Part shown: positions 9,604-21,996 of the stretch, in pieces
How positions within the stretch are numbered: position 1 is the first letter of the stretch
Layout: the number at the start of each line of letters is the position of its first letter
Assembly: GCF_001014645.1 (NCBI RefSeq)
Contig: NZ_LASZ01000026.1
Coordinates: 1-38,306, forward strand
Origin: Luteimonas sp. FCS-9
GTDB taxonomy: Bacteria; Pseudomonadota; Gammaproteobacteria; Xanthomonadales; Xanthomonadaceae
Direction: 5' to 3'
Length of the DNA: 38,306 nt
Notes under the pieces: model-generated
What the model was told of the DNA's origin: nothing
Database searches by the model: none
Seen by the model: only the letters and a program-made list of their open reading frames with translations
Program-made: the position numbers and the translations under genes

Positions 9604-10853
9604 GCGCCCCAGGCCTTCGCGGCCGCGTCCCGTAGCGCCGCGCGGTCGCCCTCGAAGGCCATCGCGTCGACGGCGCGGGCCAATGCCTGCGCCGCATGCC
9701 GGCGCGCTGCCGCCGCGAACGCCGGGTTGCCGGTCGCGGCGATCGCGGCCAATCCCTTCTGCAGGCGGATGCCGACCTCCAGCAGGCCGGCGCCATCGCG
9801 CGCCAGCAGCGGGAACACATCCTCGAACGCATCGCCGATCGCGATCGCCGGGACGAACACGCGCGCATGCCGGAGACCATCGTCGGCCGTCGTCGCCGTC
9901 GCCCACTCGCAGAGCAGGCGGGTGGCCGTGCCGACCACGTCGATCGCGGTCCCGCTGTCGTTGGTCGCCGGCGACAGCGCCCGGCTGCCGATCTCGGTCA
10001 GCACGACCAGGCCATAGCGCGGATCCTGGTCGAAGCTGCGTTCGTCGCCGATCGTGAAGGCATCGCGCAGGGCCTCGACCGTCTCGTCGTCCGGCTGCGC
10101 CCCCTCGACGACCAGCATCGGGCGGCCGGGCGCGGCGAAGGTGCCCGGCCGCGAGAGGACGTGCACCACGCACGCCCGATCGGCCGCGATCTGCGCCAGC
10201 CTTGCCACGTCGACGTGTTCGACATAACCGACCCGCCCGGCCTCGACCGGGTGCCCGCCGTCGGGCGCGCCCATGCCCGGTGCGCCGCCCAGGTGCGGAT
10301 CGCGCAGATGCGCCTGGATCGCGCGCCGCGTCGCCGTCTCGACCAGGTTGATCGTCGCCCCGAGCCGTCCGAAGCTCGACAGCTGCTCGATCCAGCGCAG
10401 CAGCGTCAGCGTGATCAGCACGATCACCAGCACGGTGGCGGCGAACAGCACCACGCGACCGCTGTCGCCGTAGAGGCCGGTGCTCAGCGCGATCAGGCCG
10501 ACCACCGAGAACAGGAAGGCGCCGATGAACGTCGCCAGCGCGCTCTGCGCCGCGCTGTCGGCGATCAGCAGGCGCGTCGCGCGCGGGGTCGCACCGGTCG
10601 ACGCCGAGCTGTAGGCCGAGACCATCGTCGACAGCGAGAACGTGGTGACCGCGAGCATCGAGGCCGCGAGGATGCTCAGCAGGTTGCCGACCGAGTCGGC
10701 GCCGATCCGGCCGGCCAGCGACTCGGGGATCCAGGCCTTGACCAACGCGCCGACCAGCGCGGTGACCACGCCGAGCGCGCAGTACACGGTCGCGCGGACC
10801 CACATGCGCCGGCCCTGGCGGCGCGCGAACAGGCGCAGCTGTTCGAACGTCAC
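9600..10853 (-). CDS. DUF2254 integral membrane protein
   Basis: This 417-residue protein has four hydrophobic segments in the first 170 residues, including the very conserved SMLAVTTFSLSTMVSAYSSAS stretch (about residues 65-85). A soluble half follows with DVVVLSRPG-like and DDETVEALRDAFTIGDERSFDQDPRYGLVVL sequences and the SPATNDSGTAIDV motif. This is the DUF2254 family, predicted membrane proteins of unknown function. Translation starts at GTG 10853. The gene lies directly downstream of trxB and may share its transcript. Confidence 0.88.
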   Translation of the reverse strand: MTFEQLRLFARRQGRRMWVRATVYCALGVVTALVGALVKAWIPESLAGRIGADSVGNLLSILAASMLAVTTFSLSTMVSAYSSASTGATPRATRLLIADSAAQSALATFIGAFLFSVVGLIALSTGLYGDSGRVVLFAATVLVIVLITLTLLRWIEQLSSFGRLGATINLVETATRRAIQAHLRDPHLGGAPGMGAPDGGHPVEAGRVGYVEHVDVARLAQIAADRACVVHVLSRPGTFAAPGRPMLVVEGAQPDDETVEALRDAFTIGDERSFDQDPRYGLVVLTEIGSRALSPATNDSGTAIDVVGTATRLLCEWATATTADDGLRHARVFVPAIAIGDAFEDVFPLLARDGAGLLEVGIRLQKGLAAIAATGNPAFAAAARRHAAQALARAVDAMAFEGDRAALRDAAAKAWGA

Positions 10854-10904
10854 GGCAGGCGGCCGGCCGCGTCGCGCGCGTCCGCCCGCATGCCGCTCCG
10901 GCGA

Positions 10905-14514
<3,610 letters not shown>

Positions 14515-14538
14515 CGACTGAACCGCCGGTGCGGTCGC

Positions 14539-14566
14539 CGATGCCGGCACACCTGTGTCGGCATCG
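14539..14566 (+). terminator. Hairpin between ftsK and lolA
   Basis: A 13-bp near-perfect stem (CGATGCCGGCACA / TGTGTCGGCATCG, one G-T pair) lies 25 bases after the ftsK stop. It has no T-run, so it may be a weak or Rho-assisted terminator or an mRNA-stabilising element. Confidence 0.4.
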
Positions 14567-14626
14567 CATTCAGGCACCGGTTCGCACACTCCACGCCAAC
14601 GACTGCCGATCAATCGAGGTTCAAGG

Positions 14627-15268
14627 ATGCGTCCGATCTTCCGTCACTCCCGCTGGCTCGTCGCCGCGTCCGTGCTGCTGGCCGCCGGCCTCGCCCAGGC
14701 GGCCGATGCGCGCGCCCAGCTCGATGCGTTCACCCGCGGCCTCAAGGGGCTGGAGGGGCAGTTCACGCAGCAGGTCGCCGACGGCAACGGCCGCGTCAAG
14801 GAAAGTTCCAGCGGCACCGTGGCGCTGTCGGCGCCGCGCCTGTTCCGCTGGGAGTACGTCAAGCCGTACCCGCAGCTGATCGTCGCCGACGGCAAGACCG
14901 TCTGGGTCTACGACCCCGACCTGCAACAGGTCACGCGCCGGTCGCAGGGCAGCGAGGAACAGGACAGCCCGCTGGCCGCGCTGATCGACCCATCCAAGCT
15001 CGACCGCGATTTCGCCGTCGAGCCGGCGGGCGAGCGCGACGGCCTGTCCTGGCTGCAGCTGCGGCCCAAGCAGGCCGACGGCGCCGCGTTCGAGAGCGCG
15101 CGCCTGGGCTTCGGCGGCGACGGCGGGCTGGCGCGCATGGAGATCCTCGACAGCCTCGGCCAGCGCACGACGATCGGCTTCACCGGCTGGAAGCGCAATC
15201 CGACGTTCGCCGCCTCGACGTTCCGCTACACGCCGCCGGCCGGCGTCGACGTCGTCGGCGAGGAGTAA
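14627..15268 (+). CDS. lolA: Outer-membrane lipoprotein carrier protein LolA
   Basis: LolA is the periplasmic chaperone that ferries lipoproteins from LolCDE to LolB. The 213-residue precursor starts at ATG 14627 behind AAGG. It has a clear signal peptide (hydrophobic VAASVLLAAGLAQA, cleavage near Ala-Ala-Asp), then LEGQFTQQV, the RPRLFRWEY-like PRLFRWEYVKPYPQLIVADG block, and WVYDPDLQQVT. These are typical LolA landmarks, including the Arg of the hydrophobic cavity lid. Its position between ftsK and rarA is conserved across gammaproteobacteria. Confidence 0.95.
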   Translation: MRPIFRHSRWLVAASVLLAAGLAQAADARAQLDAFTRGLKGLEGQFTQQVADGNGRVKESSSGTVALSAPRLFRWEYVKPYPQLIVADGKTVWVYDPDLQQVTRRSQGSEEQDSPLAALIDPSKLDRDFAVEPAGERDGLSWLQLRPKQADGAAFESARLGFGGDGGLARMEILDSLGQRTTIGFTGWKRNPTFAASTFRYTPPAGVDVVGEE

Positions 15269-15300
15269 CGCCCGCCGGGCGCCACCGGCCGATCGATCCC

Positions 15301-15329
15301 GCCGCCGTCGCACGGGTTGCGACGGCGGC
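15301..15329 (+). terminator. Stem-loop after lolA
   Basis: A perfect 12-bp stem (GCCGCCGTCGCA / TGCGACGGCGGC) with a 5-nt loop starts 32 bases after the lolA stop and is followed by a short T-containing stretch (TTGCTAT). It is a plausible partial terminator between lolA and rarA. Confidence 0.55.
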
Positions 15330-15372
15330 TTGCTATCGTGAGGCCCCGTTCTCTGCGTCGCGCACCTGCATC

Positions 15373-16734
15373 GTGTCCCGTTCCGCCAAGTCCTCCGCCT
15401 CGCTGACCGGCGACCTGCTGCAGGTCGACCGCAGCGCCATGCGTCCGCTCGCCGAGCGCATGCGCCCGGCGACGCTCGACGAGATGGTCGGCCAGCGCCG
15501 CCTGCTCGCCGAGGGCACCGCGCTGCGGACCGCGGTCGAGGCCGGCAAGGTGCATTCGATGGTGCTGTGGGGGCCGCCGGGTTGCGGCAAGACCACGCTC
15601 GCGCTGCTGCTCGCGCGCTACGCCGACGCCGAGTTCAAGGCGATCTCGGCCGTGCTGTCGGGCCTGCCCGAGGTCCGCCAAGTCCTGGCGGAGGCGGCGC
15701 ACCGCTTCGACGGCGGCCGGCGCACGGTGCTGTTCGTCGACGAGGTGCACCGGTTCAACAAGACGCAGCAGGACGCGTTCCTGCCGCACATCGAGCGCGG
15801 CACGATCGTGTTCGTCGGCGCGACGACCGAAAACCCCTCGTTTGAGCTCAACTCCGCGCTGCTCTCGCGCTGCCGCGTGCACGTCATGGAGGCCGTCTCG
15901 CCCGACGACATCCAGGAGGCGCTGCGCCATGCGCTGGCCGATCCCGACCGCGGGCTGGGCGACCGCACGCTGCACATCGCCGACGACCTGCTGCGGCTGG
16001 TCGCGGTGGCCGCCGACGGCGACGTGCGCCGCGCGCTGACGCTGCTGGAGATCGCCGCCGAACTGGCGGGCGAGGGCGGGGACGTCACCGCCGGCACCAT
16101 CGAGCAGGTCCTGGCCGACCGCACGCGACGCTTCGACAAGGGCGGCGAGCAGTTCTACGACCAGATCTCGGCGCTGCACAAGTCGGTGCGCAGCTCCAAT
16201 CCCGACGCCGCGCTGTACTGGCTGGCGCGCATGCTCGACGGCGGCTGCGACCCCGGCTATCTGGCCCGGCGGCTGACCCGGATGGCCGTCGAGGACATCG
16301 GCCTGGCCGATCCGCGCGCGCTGCAGATGGCGATCGACGCCTGGACCACCTTCGACCGGCTCGGCAGCCCCGAGGGCGACCTGGCGCTGGCGCAGGTGGC
16401 GATCTACCTGGCCAGCACCGCCAAGTCGAACGCCGCGTACATGGCCTTCAACCAGGCCAAGCGCGACGTGCGCGAGTACGGCACCCAGGAGGTGCCGATG
16501 CACATCCGCAACGCGCCGACCAAGCTGATGAAGGAACTCGGCTACGGCACCGGCTACCAGTACGACCACGACGCCGAGGGCGGCATCGCGCTCGACCAGA
16601 CCGGCTTCCCCGACGCGATGGGCGAGCGGGTCTACTACCAGCCCGTCGCCCGCGGCCTGGAGATCAAGCTCAAGGACAAGCTTGACCAGCTGCGCGCCGC
16701 GCGCGAGGCGGCCCGCGCCGCGCGCGACGACTGA
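15373..16734 (+). CDS. rarA: Replication-associated recombination protein A (RarA/MgsA)
   Basis: RarA is an AAA+ clamp-loader-like ATPase that acts at stalled replication forks. The 453 residues include Walker A GPPGCGKT at 67-74, Walker B LFVDEVHRFNKTQQD, sensor-1 GATTENPSFELN and the C-terminal tetramerisation region with AYMAFNQAKRDVREYG and VPMHIRNAPTKLMKELGYG. All motifs are intact. The start is GTG 15373. It follows lolA, as in E. coli. Confidence 0.96.
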   Translation: MSRSAKSSASLTGDLLQVDRSAMRPLAERMRPATLDEMVGQRRLLAEGTALRTAVEAGKVHSMVLWGPPGCGKTTLALLLARYADAEFKAISAVLSGLPEVRQVLAEAAHRFDGGRRTVLFVDEVHRFNKTQQDAFLPHIERGTIVFVGATTENPSFELNSALLSRCRVHVMEAVSPDDIQEALRHALADPDRGLGDRTLHIADDLLRLVAVAADGDVRRALTLLEIAAELAGEGGDVTAGTIEQVLADRTRRFDKGGEQFYDQISALHKSVRSSNPDAALYWLARMLDGGCDPGYLARRLTRMAVEDIGLADPRALQMAIDAWTTFDRLGSPEGDLALAQVAIYLASTAKSNAAYMAFNQAKRDVREYGTQEVPMHIRNAPTKLMKELGYGTGYQYDHDAEGGIALDQTGFPDAMGERVYYQPVARGLEIKLKDKLDQLRAAREAARAARDD

Positions 16735-16858
16735 CGCCGCGGCGAGTCCCCACCCGGACGCGCGGCCCTGTCCCACGCCAGTCGGCCGGATGTCCGATGC
16801 GGTCGGTCCGCCGACGCGGCACGCTATCCGTCCACGATCGTGACCAGGACGGTGTCCC

Positions 16859-17272
16859 ATGCGATGGACGATGTGCGTGCTGCTGGCGCTGTACGCGCTG
16901 CCCGCCGCCGCCCAGTCGCTGCACAAGTGCTGGGATACGGCCGGCGGCATCGTCTACCAGTCGCAGGCCTGCGAGGGCGCGACGCTGCGGCGCTGGGAGA
17001 TCGCCGAATTCCGCCCGCCGCCGGCCGCGGCGCAGCCGATGCAGGCGAAGCCGACCGCACGCGCGACGCGGTCCCAGTTGGCACGCGAACGCAGCGTCCG
17101 CGCCCCGCGCCGGTCGGTCGCCGCCCGCGACGACCGGCAGGCTCGCTGCACGGCGGCCCGCGCGCGACGCGAATCGACGCTGGCCCGTCTCGGCCTGCAG
17201 CGCCGCTACGACGACCTGCGCCGGCTCAACGATGCGGTGTCGTCGGCATGCAACCACCGCGGGATCCGCTAG
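16859..17272 (+). CDS. Secreted DUF4124-like protein
   Basis: This 137-residue protein begins with a signal peptide (MRWTMCVLLALYALPAAAQS), then has a short domain with HKCWDTAGGIVYQSQACEG, the K-C-x-D-x-x-G-x-x-x-Y-x-x-x-x-C pattern of DUF4124, followed by a long Arg/Ala-rich tail. Function is unknown; the family is probably periplasmic. A paralogue with the same Cys pattern lies at 25439-25846. The TAG stop overlaps the TAG of the convergent DUF2149 gene within one CTAG. Confidence 0.7.
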   Translation: MRWTMCVLLALYALPAAAQSLHKCWDTAGGIVYQSQACEGATLRRWEIAEFRPPPAAAQPMQAKPTARATRSQLARERSVRAPRRSVAARDDRQARCTAARARRESTLARLGLQRRYDDLRRLNDAVSSACNHRGIR

Positions 17273-17592
17273 TCGGCGTCGGGGCCGCCCTCGGGGACGT
17301 AGATCATGCGGCCGTCCGGCAGCCGGTAGGTCACGCCGGCGCGGATGCCGCCGCCTTCGCCGATCTCGTCGGTCGATTCGTAGCGCGTCAGTTCCTCGCC
17401 CTCGCGGATGGTGATGCGCATGTCCGCCTGCCCGGGATTCTCGATCACGACCACGTCCTCGCGCGCGAACGGATTGAGCGGGTTGCGCACGATGACGATC
17501 ATCAGGATGCCGATGACGACCAGGAACAGGTCGATCAGGTTGACGACCGAGAGGATCGGGTCGTCGGCCTCGTCGCTGTCGAGGAAGCGCAT
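17269..17592 (-). CDS. DUF2149 protein (ExbD-like partner)
   Basis: This 107-residue protein has one membrane segment near the N-terminus (SVVNLIDLFLVVIGILMIVIV), preceded by an acidic leader, and a periplasmic C-terminal domain ending YRLPDGRMIYVPEGG. That is the DUF2149 signature and the general layout of ExbD/TolR. The ATG overlaps the stop of the ExbB-like gene by one base. Last gene of a TonB receptor/CobN-like/ExbB-like/DUF2149 operon, it is the likely stator or peptidoglycan-side partner of the ExbB-like protein (inference). Confidence 0.8.
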   Translation of the reverse strand: MRFLDSDEADDPILSVVNLIDLFLVVIGILMIVIVRNPLNPFAREDVVVIENPGQADMRITIREGEELTRYESTDEIGEGGGIRAGVTYRLPDGRMIYVPEGGPDAD

Positions 17593-18071
17593 CAGCCGGC
17601 TTCCATGCGCGCGCGCTCGATCTCGCGCAGTTCCTCGAGCAGCCAGCGCCGGCGCACGGTCAGCACCAGGAAGGTGATGCTCGCCGCCACCAGCGCCAGG
17701 ATCACCGCCGAGAACGCGACGACCAGGCTCTCGCCGACCGCCTGCGCATCGTTGCGGGTGAGCGCGAGCAAGGCCGGCCCCATCGGGATCATCGTCGCGA
17801 CCAGGCCCAGCATCGGCGCGGTGCGCGAGGTGATGCGCAGCCATTCCAGGCGGCGCAGGATCCACAGCTCGAGATCGTCGCTCGCCATCGCGCGCCGGGC
17901 GGACGCGGCGGCGAGCGCCGAGCGGTGCCGGCCGCGTCGACGCTGCAGTGCCTCGAACACGAACGCGCCAAGCACGAGGAACGCGTAGGCCAGGGCAAGC
18001 AGGATCAGCACCAGCACCGGCACCAGGAACAGGTGGGCGAGGTCGTAGAGACTCGATTCGAGCAGGTTCAT
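17592..18071 (-). CDS. MotA/TolQ/ExbB-family proton channel protein
   Basis: This 159-residue protein has an N-terminal membrane segment (LFLVPVLVLILLALAYAFLVLG), a cytoplasmic Arg-rich loop, and two further segments. The second (TSRTAPMLGLVATMIPMGPALLAL) carries the conserved TAPxLGLxGT-like ExbB/TolQ motif. In this family it forms a proton-driven motor with an ExbD-like partner, here the following DUF2149 protein. The ATG overlaps the CobN-like stop by ATGA. It probably powers the TonB receptor or the chelatase-like protein of this operon rather than general TonB; this is inferred from the gene order. Confidence 0.82.
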   Translation of the reverse strand: MNLLESSLYDLAHLFLVPVLVLILLALAYAFLVLGAFVFEALQRRRGRHRSALAAASARRAMASDDLELWILRRLEWLRITSRTAPMLGLVATMIPMGPALLALTRNDAQAVGESLVVAFSAVILALVAASITFLVLTVRRRWLLEELREIERARMEAG

Positions 18072-21000
18072 CGCGGAGCGGATTCCATCGGAAGAAGACG
18101 TTGGTCGCGGCGCTGGCGCCAGGCGCCGGCAAGCAGGCACAGCGCGAGCACGGTGAGCCAGGCGACGCCGGGTGCGGCGGGTGTCGCGTCGGTGGGGGTG
18201 GTCGGCACCTCGCGCATCACCCGCCCGCGGATCGCCGGGGGCGTCGCGGCGGGCGCGACGTCTGTCGTCGCAGCACCGGGTGGCGCGGGCGATGGCGCGG
18301 CCGATGCGGCGGCCGGCGGCGCGGCAGGCGAGGGGATCGCGATGCCGAAACCCGGCGCGCCGGGTGCGGCGGACGCAGGCGATGCGTCGGCCCGGTCCCG
18401 GGCGGCCTCCAATGCGTCCAGCGCCCGCAGCCGGGCATCCAGCGTCTCGCGCACCTCGGGCGTCGCCTGCCACAGGCCGCGGTCGATCGCCTCGCGCATG
18501 CGCCGGATCAGCTGCGCCTGCGCGGTCGGATTGTCGCGCTCGAACCACGCGTCGATGCCGAGCGCGCGGACGTCGCGCACATAGGTGTCATGGATCGCCT
18601 GCCACTGCGCGTCGCGGACCATCGCCGGATCGGCGACCTGCCAGCCGAACAGGTTGTTGACGGTATCGAGCACCTGCAGCGTGCCCGCGTAGCCCTCGGC
18701 CTGCATCGCGCGGATCCACTGCGGGTTGAGTTGCCGGCTGCGCAGCTCGCCGGCAAGGAACCGGGCCGCCTGCGCGGTCCGCGGCGCACCGCCGCGCAGA
18801 TCGCTGACGTACAGCGCCGGGCTGCGCCCGTCGAGGTGGCGCACCGCCGCAGACAGGCCGCCGAGGTACTCGAACGGATGATCGGTCGACAGCAGGCCGT
18901 GGGTGTTGGACGAACGCGACAGCACCGCCGCGTCCACGCCGCGCAACTGCTCGGCGAAGAGGTTGCCGCCGTCGAGCGCGACGCCCCAGTCGCGCGCACC
19001 GTAGGCGTACTGCAGCCGCGACAGGAAGGTCTGCGCCAGCGCGGCGTCGTCCTTGTCGGCATCGGGGGCGTCGTCGAGGATGCGGGCGGTGAGCCCGCTG
19101 CCGTACTCGCCGGGCGCGTTGCCGAAGATCCGCAGCGCCGCCAGCGTCCGTGCGCGCGCAGGATCGACGCCCTGGTCGACCAGCGCCCGGGTCCGTGCGC
19201 GCACGTTGTCCGCGATCGCGTGGTCGCCCTCGGCGGCGAGCCGGTCGATCGCATCGGCCAGTAACCGCATGAAGCCGTCGAACTGGTCGCGGTAGACGCT
19301 GGTGACCTGCAACACGACGTCGATCCGCGGCCGTTCCAGCTCGGCGTCCGGCACGATCTCCAGCGCGGTCACGCGCCCGGCGCCGTCCCACACCGGACGC
19401 AGGCCCAGCGCATGCAGCGCCTGCGCCTCGAGCACGCCGAGCTGGCGCATCGCCTCAGACGACCACAGGCTGAAGGCCAGCTTGCGCGGCGCCTGCCCGT
19501 CGTGGTCGGCGCGGTAGGCCGCCACCAGTTGCGCGAGCGCCTCGCCGCCCGCGGCGTAGGCCGCGCGCGTGGGGATCCGGTCGGGCTGGAACGGATAGAG
19601 GTTGCGGCCGCTGCGCAGCGACGGATCGCGGACCGGGTCGCCGCCCGCACCCGGCAGCACGAAGCCGCCGGCCAGGCCGTGCAGCAGCGCTTCGGTCTCC
19701 TGCGGATCGGCCAGGCGCCCGGCGCTGGCACGCGCCTGTTCGAGGAAGCCGAGCAGCGCCGGATCGTCGGTGCCGGCCGCGGCGTCCGGATCGGCGAGAC
19801 GCGCATGCAGCCAGCGCCAGGCCGGGTTGTCCTGCAGCGCGGCGGCGTCGTCGGCAAACAGCTCGTCGGCATCCAGGCCCAGGGCCCGGTAGTAGGGCGC
19901 GCTGAGCTGTTGCATGACCGTAGACGTGCGGTGCGCCGGATCCGCGGCCTGCCCGAACACGTGCAGCCCGAGCGGCAGTGTGCTGCGCGCCAGGTCGTGC
20001 AGGTGGTCGTGCAGCGCCTGCGCGAACGCGTCGAAGTCGGCCAGCGCGCCATCGCGGTCCCAGCCCAGGTCCCCGGCGATCCCCGCGTCGAACGCCGCAT
20101 CGACGAGCCGCAGCGCGGTGCGATCGCGCACGCCACCGGCGTCGAGCTGCTGCAACTCGTGCACCAGCGCGTGCAGGTCGCGCAGTTCGTCGTAGAGCCC
20201 GGCCGGCGCGAACGGCGGCGTCTGGTGGCTGACGATCACCGCGCGTCCGCGTCGCTTGGCCTGCACCGCTTCGCCGACGTTGTCCTGGATGTAGGGATAG
20301 AACACCGGCACCTCGCCGACGGTGGCCATCGGCCAGTCGTGCGCCCACAGGCCGCGGTCCTTGCCCGGCAGCCATTCCTGGGTGCCGTGCGTGCCGAAGT
20401 GGAGCAGGGCGTCGGCGTCGAAGGTCTCGCGCACGAACAGGTAGGTCGCCAGATACCGATGGTCCGGGACCGCCCGCAGGTCGTGGGCAGCCTCGCCCGG
20501 GCGCGCGCCGCGCGGCGGTTGCGGCAGCAGCGCGACGTTGCCGAGCAGCAGCCGTGGCACCAGCAGCACGGACTCACCGGCGATGCGCCGCGCCGCAGGG
20601 CTGTCCTCAGGGGCGCCGTGCGCGGCGAGCACCTCGGCCCGGCGCGCCTCCGGCAGGGCCTCGAACCAACGGCGATAGACCGCCATCGGCACGGCCGCGG
20701 CGAGGCCGTCGGCGTGCAGCGCGTCCAGCGTCCCGGATCGGTACAGCCCGGCCAGCATCCGCTGCGCGTCGGCGATCAGCGCCGCCTCGTTGACGCGCTG
20801 CGTGCGATAGCCGGCGGCGTCGAGCGAGACCAACAGCCGCTCCAGGCTGCGCGGCACGTTGAGATGCGAGGCCGAGAGGTTGCGCTCGCCGGCGGGATAG
20901 TTCCAGAACAGCGTGGCGATGCGCTTGTCGGCCGCGGGCGTGCGGCGCAGCGCGGCGGTGCGCGCGAGCCGGGTCGCCAGCAGCCCGACCTGCTCGGGGA

Positions 21001-21994
21001 TCGGCGTCTGCACGCCGTCGGCGACCGCCGCGACCACCAGCGGATCGGCCGCGCCCCAGCCTTCGGGGACCGCGAGGAACGTCGGCACCAGCGGCGGCGC
21101 GAGTCCGCTCGCCGCGGCCCGCCACTGCGCCGCGTCGCCCTGGCGCCAGGTCAGCGCCTGCAGCACCGGCACGTCCAGCACCTCGAACTCGGCACGCCGC
21201 AGCGCCGCGCCCTGCAGGTGCGTCATCACGACGATCGCATCGACGTCGAGCCCGGCCAGCGCCTGCTGCAGGCCGTCGGGCCGGGCATCGTCGAACCACA
21301 CCCCGAACGCATGCACGCCGTGCGCCGCCGCGCGAGCGATCACCGCATCGAGCACCGCCGTCTGCAGCGAGGCGACGGCGCCCGGCGACACCACGATTGC
21401 GGCAGAGGGCATGGACTTCGACGCGACGCGTCCGTCGCGCCAGGCCGCGTAGTCGGACGCATCCGCGAAACTGCGGTCGGCATCGGGATGGTGGTAGCCG
21501 GTCGTCGGCATCGGCACCGGTGGCGGGATCGCGGCGGCGTCGCGGCCGCGCAGTCGCGCGTCCAGATACTGCAGCAGATGGCGATGGTTGGCCTCGCCGC
21601 CGCCGGCGTAGTAGCCCGCGATCCGCGCCACGTCCTCGCCCGGCAGGCCGCCGCCTGCCGGCGGTCCGCCGCCGACGCGCACCCAGCGCAGCCCGGGCCG
21701 TTCGAGCAGCGGGCCGAGCGCCGCCTGCACCTGCGCCACGTCCGACGGCCGCGGCGTGTCGAGCAGCAGCAGGTCCATCGCCGCGAGGCGATCCGCCGTG
21801 GCCGGGCCTGCGTCGGCACGCACGTGCTCGAACGCCACTCCCTGCGCGGCGCCCAGCGCATCGAGCCGGGCCGTCCGCTCGGGCAGCACGAAGTCCGTCG
21901 CCACCACCGCGACCCGCAACGGCGGCTGGGCCGCGGCCGGCAGCCAGGCCAGCGCCGCCAGCAGCCACGGCAGCCATCGCAGGGCAGGGCGCAT
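18068..21994 (-). CDS. CobN-like (HmuS-like) chelatase with signal peptide and C-terminal membrane anchor
   Basis: This 1308-residue protein belongs to the CobN/magnesium-chelatase H family: near residue 530 it has HFGTHGTQEWLPGKDRGLWA and then VFYPYIQDNVGEAVQAKRRG, and later SGRNLYPFQPDRIP and FSLWSSEAMRQLGVLE. Unlike cytoplasmic CobN, it begins with a signal peptide (MRPALRWLPWLLAALAWLPAAAQ) and ends, after a Pro/Ala-rich spacer, with a hydrophobic segment (VAWLTVLALCLLAGAW) and a basic tail. It is thus predicted to face the periplasm. No cobS/cobT or cobalamin genes are nearby. With its TonB, ExbB-like and DUF2149 neighbours it resembles HmuS of Bacteroidota haem operons, so the substrate may be haem or another metallated tetrapyrrole rather than cobalt insertion. 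Confidence 0.87.
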   Translation of the reverse strand: MRPALRWLPWLLAALAWLPAAAQPPLRVAVVATDFVLPERTARLDALGAAQGVAFEHVRADAGPATADRLAAMDLLLLDTPRPSDVAQVQAALGPLLERPGLRWVRVGGGPPAGGGLPGEDVARIAGYYAGGGEANHRHLLQYLDARLRGRDAAAIPPPVPMPTTGYHHPDADRSFADASDYAAWRDGRVASKSMPSAAIVVSPGAVASLQTAVLDAVIARAAAHGVHAFGVWFDDARPDGLQQALAGLDVDAIVVMTHLQGAALRRAEFEVLDVPVLQALTWRQGDAAQWRAAASGLAPPLVPTFLAVPEGWGAADPLVVAAVADGVQTPIPEQVGLLATRLARTAALRRTPAADKRIATLFWNYPAGERNLSASHLNVPRSLERLLVSLDAAGYRTQRVNEAALIADAQRMLAGLYRSGTLDALHADGLAAAVPMAVYRRWFEALPEARRAEVLAAHGAPEDSPAARRIAGESVLLVPRLLLGNVALLPQPPRGARPGEAAHDLRAVPDHRYLATYLFVRETFDADALLHFGTHGTQEWLPGKDRGLWAHDWPMATVGEVPVFYPYIQDNVGEAVQAKRRGRAVIVSHQTPPFAPAGLYDELRDLHALVHELQQLDAGGVRDRTALRLVDAAFDAGIAGDLGWDRDGALADFDAFAQALHDHLHDLARSTLPLGLHVFGQAADPAHRTSTVMQQLSAPYYRALGLDADELFADDAAALQDNPAWRWLHARLADPDAAAGTDDPALLGFLEQARASAGRLADPQETEALLHGLAGGFVLPGAGGDPVRDPSLRSGRNLYPFQPDRIPTRAAYAAGGEALAQLVAAYRADHDGQAPRKLAFSLWSSEAMRQLGVLEAQALHALGLRPVWDGAGRVTALEIVPDAELERPRIDVVLQVTSVYRDQFDGFMRLLADAIDRLAAEGDHAIADNVRARTRALVDQGVDPARARTLAALRIFGNAPGEYGSGLTARILDDAPDADKDDAALAQTFLSRLQYAYGARDWGVALDGGNLFAEQLRGVDAAVLSRSSNTHGLLSTDHPFEYLGGLSAAVRHLDGRSPALYVSDLRGGAPRTAQAARFLAGELRSRQLNPQWIRAMQAEGYAGTLQVLDTVNNLFGWQVADPAMVRDAQWQAIHDTYVRDVRALGIDAWFERDNPTAQAQLIRRMREAIDRGLWQATPEVRETLDARLRALDALEAARDRADASPASAAPGAPGFGIAIPSPAAPPAAASAAPSPAPPGAATTDVAPAATPPAIRGRVMREVPTTPTDATPAAPGVAWLTVLALCLLAGAWRQRRDQRLLPMESAPR

Positions 21995-21996
21995 CG

